Below, in pieces: positions 38,051 through 49,500 of a stretch of DNA of 64,000 nt. Position numbers and translations under genes: made by a program. The notes under the pieces are model-generated. The model was given only the letters and a program-made list of their open reading frames with translations, made no database searches and had not been told where the DNA came from. Source of the DNA: Rotaria sp. Silwood1 (Eukaryota; Rotifera; Eurotatoria; Philodinida; Philodinidae); assembly GCA_905250075.1 (NCBI GenBank), contig CAJNOP010000003.1:6346207-6410206 (forward strand), read 5' to 3'. Positions within the stretch are counted from its first letter, which is position 1. Each line of letters begins with the position of its first letter.

Positions 38051-41000
38051 ATGATGCAAGTTGGCACAAACCAATCGACTACATATCATAGTCAACCATC
38101 ATTAACTACATCAGGTGGACAGGCAAGTCGTTCATCATCAACATCTCGTCAACAACAACAACAACAATCTCAATATGATAGTGAACAATTAGCAAATATT
38201 CGTCCTCGTTTATGTGTTTTACGTAAATGGCCTCATTATGACGGTAACAAAAAAAACAGTTTTTTTTGCAAAAAATTGAAATAAATTTTGATTATTGTTT
38301 GTTTCTGTTGTAGGTTATGGTGTTCATTTAGCTCGTAATCAACATTGGCTTGGTTTACGTATTGGTGATGTTGAACCAAATAGCCCGGCTGAAAGTGGTG
38401 GTCTTTTACGTGAAGATGTAGTTCTTGCTGTGAATGGTCATTCAGTTGAAAATGATGATTTTTTTGTTATACTTTCATTTATTCAACGTGAACTTGAAGA
38501 TGATCAAATTCGATTTTTAGTACTTGATCCACATAGTGCAGATTTAGCTCGACGTCATCATTTAAATATTGATGAAAATTATCGAACATGTGTTCGAATG
38601 GAAACACCAACAGTAACTGTAAGTGCAGAAAAACTTCTCTATGATCAATGGCGTACAACAAATAATAATGATCCAACAGTGGCACAAAATACAATACATC
38701 TTGGACCAACATTATCATTAAATCAAAATCAATCGAATTTAACAAATCAACGACTTCAAGAAAAATCATCACATCAAGGAACTGAGGTTTATACGTTTTT
38801 ACCATATTCAGGTAGGTTTCTAGTATAAATTTTTGATAGAATAATCATAGATTATTACGTCAGGTTTTCTTTTTATAAACATAAAAAGAAATTTTCAATT
38901 CTTTTTTTTTTTTGTACTAAATCTTGTATGAACAAAAATACCTTATTACAGATTATGCGGTTGAGAACGGCAAGTCATTTTTTGATATTCTCTTCGAACA
39001 AGAAAATAAATCATCGTCAACCAGACAACAACAGCATTCACAAAATACTATAAAATATTCTCCTACTACAGGTGATACCGGTGATGATAATGATAATGAA
39101 AACAAACACCGCAGTAGTAATATCACAGAAAATGTTAAAGGTTTTGTTAAGTCAGGCATTGGAAGTCTTAAAAACCTTTTACCAACAAAACATCATGATG
39201 ATAAAGATGAATATGATAATATTGATTCTAAACGTAAAAGTAGCAGCGGATCAATTGATATCTCACCTCGTGGTGATGAATCTCCATCATTTATTGACAA
39301 ACTTAGAAATAAATTTAAACTTACAAGCAGTTCTTCAGATCCTACTGTTGTTCAAGAAAAGCCACCACAGCCATATGAACGTTTATGGCAAGCTTCATCT
39401 AAGTTAGAGGGTAGGAGATGAAAGAAAGCATGAAAATAATAATAAAATAAAAAGACAAACAAGACGCTTTTGGTTATGGATGCTGCTTATTATCTTTGAC
39501 TAGTATTTCTTTTGTTTTTGTCGCATGATAATGCATGAAATGAAATTTCATTTTTATTTTTTACATATTAATTTAATTTATTTTCGATTTTTAGAGACAA
39601 ATGACGATTTAAGATCAGAACCACGTATGTGTTCAATGACACTTCGACCAGGTATAGATACAATTGGAATATCATTAAAACAGGATAAAGACTTTGGTCA
39701 TATTATTAAACAAGTTGAAGCAGATTCTTTAGCTGATCGTGCTGGTATTGAACGAGATGATTGTATTGTATCACTTAATGATATACCACTTCTTAATATT
39801 CCATACGATGAGGTTTTAAATGTTCTTAAACAGAGTCGTAATGAACGAAATCTTGATTTTCTTGTTGCAAAAAAATCTCATTTACTGAAATCACGTCAAA
39901 ATAACGCAACATTAGATAACATTCAACAAGATACATCTGACAAATATCATGATACAACAGTAAATACAATTGCTCAAGTTATGCCATCATCAAATATATC
40001 TGAACGAGATATTTCATCAAGTACAGGTGCAGCACAAACATTAGAACAACTTTATAATAAATATAATAATGAACGACAATCATCATTTGATGATCAAACA
40101 AAGTCTACTCGACCAAGAGAAACAGTTTCAACGACAACAAATGAACGATATGATCGAGTTTCACCAACATTAGATGATGATCGATATTTATCGAAACAAC
40201 AACAACAACAACAACAAGGACAAATTTTACAAGGTGTTGGTCCAGCTACAGCTGATCGATCATCATGGGGTGTATCAAGTGGAAAATCAACTGATCTACC
40301 AGCAGCAATTAGTGGCGATTCATCAATTCGTTCAAATACACAGGGTCGACGAACAGGTTAGTAAATTATCTCATAAATGTTTCTTTGAATAATGTTATTT
40401 AAATATTAAATATTTTTACATAACATTTACATGACATTTAGAAATTTTCATAAGAATGACCTTTAAATATAAATAACATTTCGTGTTGCTTTTTTCTCCT
40501 TCTCTTGAAAACTAATAATCGATACATACGAAATAATTACAAAAATCTAATAGATATAAATTTCAATTTCTTTTTCTTTTTTAAATATTTTATAAAATAT
40601 ATTTCTTTTTTTTTCTTGTATAGATGTAGATGATACAAAAGGACGTAGTCCATTAGAAGATGCTTTTAAACCTTTACAAGTTGGTATTACCAATCAAACA
40701 CCAACACAACAAACAGGTAGTATCTCACCGACTACGATTCCAAGTATTCTTCCTGGTGATGGATATCGTACATCACGACCAACATCATCAATTGAACAAC
40801 GAGATATTTCACCTAAACGTTTACCAAGTCCAGATAGAGCAGCAACAAGTACACGTGGTGATATAAATTCATCATCACGACAAAATCAAACTATTCAAAA
40901 TCTTCAAACTACTACACCCATTATACCTGGTGAAGCATCATCTACAGTACCTGATTATAAACAAAGTTTGTTGACTTATTAATTTTTGTTTTGAATCAAA

Positions 41001-43478
41001 ATTTTGTGTGTGTGTTCAGAAAGTTCTCAAACAACTCCATCAACTCAATCTGATCTTCGTTTAGGTAAGTAATCTTTTAAGAAATTCTATTTAAATATTT
41101 TGAAAAGAATGAAAACTATTGAAAAACCTTAAAAATAAATATGAATATACAGATTCTACGAAGGCAACTAATGCTCCGAGTAAACCTATCAAAACCAATA
41201 CATCTATGACTATGTACGATGATACGGATGAGGATGATGATTTATCTGATATATCAGAAAGATCTCGTGAAGAAGATACTTCCGATTCTATTGTGAATAA
41301 AAATCTACAAACCAAGATTAGTGAAACTTCATATGACAAAAGAGATGCACCATATTCTGAATCATTAAAAACATCTACATCGGATCGTTATTCACCAGAA
41401 ATTGCATCTGGTGATGAAGATGAATCATTGGCTATTCGTAAACAAGATCTTAATAATAAACAATCATTAGCATCAACAATATCGGATGCTGATGACCTAC
41501 CAAATGTACCATCATATATAACTGGAAGACCACCTGTACAAGTTCGTCGTCAAGAACAATCTGATAGTGAAGATACAGCGTCAGGTGCTGATTCTCATAC
41601 TCAAAAACGATCTAATGCAGATATATTTTATTCACCTGATGAATCTGTTGGTGATGAAAATGAAGTTGATGAACAACACCAAAAATCTTGGCGATCACCT
41701 GTACAACATAGAGTCATTCAAGTTCAATCTTCGGATAATAAACAAGATGATAGCGAAGAGGATGATCGCGATGATGACAAGGATTCCACTAGATCAATTT
41801 CATCTGAAAGTGAAAAAACACCTATACAATCAGGAAAAATGGCGTTGGGTGAGCCATTAATAAACATACTCATATTGGTGATATATGGTTCTATACTAAT
41901 ACTAATTATGTTTGCGATGCATCCCTTTTTACCTATCTCATTGAACATGAACGATATAATAACTTTTTACTATTCTTTAGACATTATTTTTTTTTTCTAT
42001 AACCATTTATTAACTTAACATAATGAATTTAATATATATATATATTTTTTTAGCTACAATGCCTTTATCAGAACTAAAAGAACATGGTTATGAATTTCAT
42101 AATATACAATTAATGCAACCAACTGAAACAAGTCCTGTCGGTCTTAAATTAACTAAACAACAAGATCCATTACAATATGTCATCACAGCTGTTGCTAAAG
42201 GAACAAAAGCTGATTTAGCTGGTCTTAAAGTTAATGATTGGCTTATTAAAATAGAAGATAATGATATACGTTTAGTTGAATTTTCTGAAGTTTCACAAGA
42301 TATTCGTCAATTATTAACTAATGCTGGCTTAATTAATATGGTCGTAGCAAGAAAAAAAACATCATCACCAACAATTCAGCAATCTGATAAAGATCAAACA
42401 ACAATATCATCATCAAGATCAGAATCAATTAATCGTCAACAAGGAGGTTAAATTCATATTTATTATTTTTCATATAGAAAAAAGAAAATAATAAACATAC
42501 TCGTTTTTCTCTCTTGAATTTTAGGTCAAAATCCACCATCATTATTCACTCCTGATATAACACTTAATACACCGAATATTAGTCAAGTTCGTTTTGAACC
42601 TGATCAATCGACAAGTCCATCAACGGTACGTTCACCAACGTCTACTCGTGAAACAAATATTAATGCACCTGGTGGTCCATGGACAGTTGGTTTAACAAAT
42701 CCAATATCCGATGAAAATCTAACAAGATCGCCACGTTCACAAAGTCGTTCACCAAGTCATTCACCAACACGTGAAAATACATTTAATCAACAAGAAAAAA
42801 AACCATTACCTAAACAACGTATGTTCTAATCTTAGTTGTAAAATTTATTCATTGTTCTTTTGTATAGCATCAGAAGAGTATGATGAAAACGATATTCGTC
42901 ATATTGTATTAAAAGAAGCGTTAGGATTAGATTTTAATTCATTTATACCAGAAGGTGATAGTCAAGTTCAAACACATTTTATAAGTAATGTACAACCATT
43001 ATCAATGGCTGATAAAGCTGGTTTACGTGATGGTGATCGCATATTAACAGTTAATGGTGTTGATGTAACAAATTCTATACATGAAGATGTTCGTCGAATG
43101 ATGCAAACAAAAAAACCTTTACAATTAACAGTTGTGAATGATCCTAAATATTTAGAATTAATTGAAAATGTTAAACGTAATCAAAATAAAACAGAAACTA
43201 CACGAGAAAAAAAGAGTTCACCACCACCCGATTATGAATCCGTTGAACAATCAAAACAAGGTAATTTACATAGTAGATTTTCTGTTTTTTGATTACAATG
43301 ATTTTTACCAAAGTTGAGTACGGGCCAATATTTACTGTCCCGTTCTAATATCTTACTCCGTCATTGCGAGCGGCAAGACAAGACATTAATTATAATTTTG
43401 TCCTGTCCGACAAGACATCAGGACGTCTTGTCCTGTATCTAGCTCTGATTTTCATACTGTTTGTTTTTCTCATTTTTA

Positions 43479-43511
<33 letters not shown>

Positions 43512-46500
43512 GGTTCAACTAGCCGTTCTCGTTCACCAGTAAAACAGATTTCAAGTGATTCAATGGAAGATGTGAAGGATTCTCGTTCGAAATCTGTGTC
43601 ACCAAAACCAACCAATGATGATTTATCAAAACATCTTCGTATTTTATTTACTGATGATAGAGGTTCTGTTAAAATAAAACATTGTATTTTAAAAAAAGAT
43701 CCAACGTATAATGGTTATGGTCTTGTATTACGTTATCAAAATGGTCTTCATTTAATTGATCAAGTGGAAGAAGGTTCACCGGCTTTTACTGCTGGTCTAC
43801 GTGAAGATGATATTATTTTATTTGTTGATAAAAAAAATGTTGAATTATTAACACATGATGATGTTAAAATACTTATACGAAAATTATCCTTATCGAATAC
43901 TAATATTGATTTAATATTAATTAAAAAAAATGATGTATCACGATATAAAAAATATCAAGAAAAAGATTCTATTGATTGGAAACCAATATTAGATGATCAG
44001 TCAAATAATGAAACAATACAAAGTAGGCAAATCACATATCGACGAAAATCATATCATAAAAAAAAATAATAATCATCATTATCTAATATACTTTCATCAT
44101 CTTCTTCTTCTTTTTGCATGACAATGCATGTTTAATTTTTATTATATATATATACATGTTTACAGTGGATATCAAAATTATTCAACAAGGTTTATTTTAA
44201 AATTTTTCCCGCTCTCGTAAGCGTTAGGAAGAATCCAAACAATGGTACGAATAGAGAAAATTGTTTACACAAAAGGAATATAAGGAAATAAAAATAGTTA
44301 TTAAATTTACAAAGAGAGAAACTCTAGAAAACCAAAACCCTAATTTTTTAACTGTTAGAACATGCAAATGTAATTTCGTTTAGATTTTATAGAATAATAG
44401 AGTAAACTATTCTCTAGGAAATGACATAATCTTCGTGTTTTCTGCGACGCTTTTTAACTGAGACACAGTAATCTTACAGACGCTCGTAAGATCGTTTTTT
44501 CCAATTTCCTATATAAAAATCATTTTTTCACCCTCAGTCAAATTGCTATATTTCAACCAGAAAACGTCGTAGAGATGTCAATGATATCTCATTTTTTAGA
44601 GAATGATCTATTCCATTGTTCCATAGAGCCTAAACAAAATTATATTGGAGCGCTCTAAATGTTGAAAAACTATAGTTATAGGTTTCTAGAGTCCCTACTA
44701 TTGCAAATTTGCTAATCATTTTTTAATTTTCTTATATTCTTGTTGAAAACTATTGTTTCCATTCGAATTTCTACTTGAATTCTTTCTAATGTTTACAGCA
44801 GTGGAAAAAAATTCAAAAATAAACCTCACCTAATAATTTAACTATTCACTGTATAACTAATTTGTCTTTTTTTTTCTGTTGTTTTGTTTTTAATTGCCTT
44901 TCTTCATTGGCTTTAAGTCTTATAGATTAGTATTTTGTATATAATTGTGTGTTTAATGTGCATACTAATTTAATTAATCTCTTATTCAACATTACAATAT
45001 GTTTTGCTTTAAAAAGAAAAAAGATAAAATAAAATAATTAACATTTGTCTTATTTTGCATGTCACACTTATTTAACTACTAACATTGTGTACGTTGACTA
45101 TTTAATAATAATCAATTTTTATTGACGATTGATTTAATAATACTTTCGTATCATCGGTTTTTTTTCTTTTGTTCTTTAGCTGAACAATCAACATTTAACG
45201 CTAATCGTTCATCATATGATCAATCAAATACTTCACGTAAATCTTCTTCGTCATCTAATAAACAAATAGCACCAGCTCCACCAACATCCTCTACAAGTCA
45301 ATTGACATCATCATCTGGTACTCGTGTTTGTATTTTACAACCATCTGCTGATCGTACAGCTGGTTTTGCACTTAGTGGTAAAACTCCTCCACCATATATT
45401 ATTTGTCAAGTTGAAAAAAATTCTCCAGCTGATCAAGCTGGTTTGCTTGTTAATGATGTACTTATATCAATTAATGGAAAATCAGTAACTGAAACCAGTT
45501 ATGACGAAACCGTTAAATTAGTTAAAGAAGCACTTCAAAAAAAAAATGTTGAACTTGTTGTTCGTGAGCAATCATCTCAATTAGATGACAGTACAAAAAA
45601 TCAAGACCGAACAAAATTTTCCTTGGGTAGTATTGGTAGCAGTAATGCAGGAAATAAAGATAGTATTGGAGGAGAACCAAGTCAACAAGGTGCTAATGCT
45701 GTTGAAGAATATCAAAGTATGTAAACAGAGAGAGGGAAAAAAAAGAAAACAAAATAATGCTTCGAACGTTTTTTTTTATTTGTTGAATTTTTGTTTTGGT
45801 TTTTCCTCATCTGAAGCTTTTAAACATCACCTGACAATACTCACAGATATCTTTGCATGAAAATTTTCTTACCCTTACTCCATTTCATCAACAATGGCCA
45901 ATTTTTTAAAATTACATACTTTTTTTTTGTTTGTTTTTGTTTATTTCAAATGGTGTGTTGTTTATTAAGCTGCTGTCGTTGTGGATGGATAGGGGATTAG
46001 TCAAGCCATATTGTCTTTTTCACAGATTCTTGAAGCTTAATATTTGATGACAACAAATGCCGCTTTTTCTTTGATATCTAAACACACAAATGCACATAAA
46101 CACGTAGCTTCATAATTGCGATCAAAACTGAAATTAATTAGTGAGAAATGATCGATGTTTTTTTTGGAACGAGTAAAATTGCATTGTCTCATTTTTATTA
46201 TGTTTTCAAAGAATGACCATTTTTTAATCAATAAGTTACTATAAAATTGGTAGGATCATGATCTATGGATTGTTGAAAAATATAGAAGAATGAAAAGGAA
46301 AATCACGTTTCATTAGAATTAATAGATATTACCGGCTGTACCAGGAATATTGCGACATTTAGTATTTTTCAAATATCTCAGCAGAGATCAATCGTATAAT
46401 CTCGATTCTTTTTTTAAAAGATGCGTCGTAAAAAGTTCTACAAAAAAAATGTAAGAACAAATCCCTATAGAGTTTTTCTAATGGTGTCTCCTATATTCAA

Positions 46501-49500
46501 AATGAATAGATCAGATGATGGTCCTATGTTCCACGGTATTCAGTATTTGAAAAACATTTTTGTTTTGCAAATATGTCGCCTTGAGAAAATGACAATACCT
46601 TGATTTTTTTCAAAAGATGCACCATGAAAAATTCTTCAAAACTGTAAGACCAATCCCTATTGACTTCCTTAGATAGTGTCTCGAATACTCAAAATGCACA
46701 GGTCACATGACGGTATTATGTCTCACCGTAATTAGTATAACAAAAATATTTGGAAGACTTCTTTCTTATTTTGCGAATATCTCGACTTGGGAAAATGATA
46801 ACGTCTTGATCTTATTTTTTCAAAGATGCGCCGTTGAAAGCTCTACAAAACCTATATGAGCAAGTTCCTATTGCGAAATAAAAATGTTTTCCAAACACTT
46901 AATACCATGGGACATAGGACCATCATATGACCTATTCATTTTGAATATAGGAGACACCATCAGAAAAACTCAATAGGGATTTGTTCTTACATTTTTTGTA
47001 GAGCTTTCCACGACGCATCTTTTAAAAAAAAGAATCAAGATTATACGATTGATCTCTGCTGAGATATTTGAAAAATACTAAATGTCGCAAAACTTCTGGT
47101 ACACCCGATATATTCACTTGGTCAACAACGTAAAACGGTGCAAAGATAAATTTTTTTATGATAATTATTTTTATATTTCATTAAAACATGAAAATCAGAA
47201 CAAATCATTAGTATACATATGTACATTCAAAATATATTATCATGTTATATTACTTAAAAAAATAAAATACAATTTGAAAACTGCAATAGTATAAGTCATA
47301 ATTACGATTTAAATCTACTTGACAACATACAAAATGGATGCATTGGATTAAAATGTCTCGAATTAACTGATGTCGATCATTTGATAGATGATATATACGT
47401 GCATGATATCATGTTTATTGTTTGCTCCTTAACCAAAAAGTGACCGCATTTGGAAAATGCAATAAAAAAAAATGAGACAATGCAACCTTACTTACTCTAA
47501 CAAAGCAATCATTTTTCACTAATTGGCTTAAACTTTTTTGGCCGCAATAAATGCATAGCCCATAAACAAACATAATCTAATAATTTCTTTTCGTTTTTCT
47601 CTCTCGTTTAAGATCGAGCCATGTCCTCCTCCTCTGTCGACGGCAGCAGCAGCGCTACTACGAAGAATTTAGACACGGGGCGTAATCGCAAATAAGAGAC
47701 TATAATCATCATAAACATGTACTTTTTAATAAAAAGAAAAAAAAAATTCTTTATATTAAAAACATTCACGATGCATGTTCAAGGCAAGTTTGCTTAAATT
47801 CTTATTCTTTTTTTTTTCTTGGCTTATAAATTGATCTTGTCCGTTTGCCTATATATTTTTTTTTACGATTTGAAGCTCAATTTTATTTTCATTGCTCACC
47901 AATTCCTATTTGCTTTTGCTCAGTATTTAGTTTGGCATGTGTCTCTGTTCTCTCTTTTTTCTGCTGCTTTTTTTAGAACAGCGAAATAAAGAATTATCAT
48001 ATACGTTACGTCTTTGTCATTTACATGCTACTAATGCTGATGGTACACAAGCTGCTACATTTGGTTTTGAATTAAGTGAAGATCCTGATTATGAATATCC
48101 AATCATATTACGTGTAGAACCACAATCACCAGCTGAAGGTGCTGGTTTACAATCACGTGACGTATTATTAAAAATTAATGAACGTAAAACAAAAGGTTTA
48201 GGTTATGATAAAGTTAGAAAAGAAATTGAAAAAGCTAAACGTGATGGACGATTAGAAATGCTTGTCGTTGATCAAGAAACATTTGATTATTGTCAACGAA
48301 TGAAGAAACCATTAAAAGAGCCTGAAATGAAAGTGAAACATATTTTTCCAAAAAGTAGGTCATCAGCAAGTTTTCATAAATTACCTGTTGCTGCCATAGC
48401 AGCAGGAACATCTTCAAATTCGACAGAAGATAGTGCAGAACAGTTATATAATAGTAATACAAAATCGAATAATGATAGTATGCCATCTACTCATAATTCG
48501 TCACTTGGTTATCGTCTCTCGACACCAAAGGAAACTGATTCTGAGAATGAAGAAAATAATAAACAAGATTCACCTAAACAAAAATCACCACCTGCTATTG
48601 CCTCACAAGCCAGAACAGCACGCAATTCACATCCAACAGTTAGTTTTGATTTATCTACACCACCTAATACACTTGCTCATACTTCTGCTCGTTCTCACGA
48701 ATCACCATTAAAATTTTTTGATCCTGCACATAAGACATCTGAACAAATGGGTACTTCTGCCACTGTTGATGAAAATGTGCTTAATGCATCACGTTCGACA
48801 GCATCATCACAACAAACATCAACTAAAGAATCAAAACCATCGAAGGCAAAAGCTATACCAAATGCAATTAATAATTTATTTCACAAAATTGGACATCCAA
48901 AATCATCAAAACGTTCGTGATGAGTTCTTTTTTTTCTTTTTTTTTGCATGTAGCTATTTTGACATCTTCTTCTTTGTTTCATTATTACTACTACAACTGT
49001 TGTCAGTTGTTATTTACAAACGTAGTGTTTTTATAGATTTTTTTTATATTTATTTCTATTATTATCACTTCTTTATATTGTTATTTCCGCACTGTACACA
49101 CAACAACAAATGCACATTTTGCATGTTCGAGCACTCTATATCACAACAACTACTGTAGATAAAAGAAAAAAAAAACATCTTTTTTTCTCAATCTATATTG
49201 CACGCCTATGAACGACACAGTTGCACATAATTTTAGAAAAAATACAAACACGGTAGGTTATCTGACAATATCACATAGATATGATCTTAGTGTAGATTTA
49301 TTAGAATAGAATATTCTGAGTACATTTAGTATTGCTTTATAGTTTAGAATACTTTGCTCTTTTGGTTTTGTTCTACTTTATTGATATCGAGTAAAAGATA
49401 TGTTGATAATTTTGATGGCCACAATTAAGAAAAATAATACATATTTCTCATAATGAACGAATTACTTTTGATAAAGACAAAAAGCCGAGCTACGATTTTC

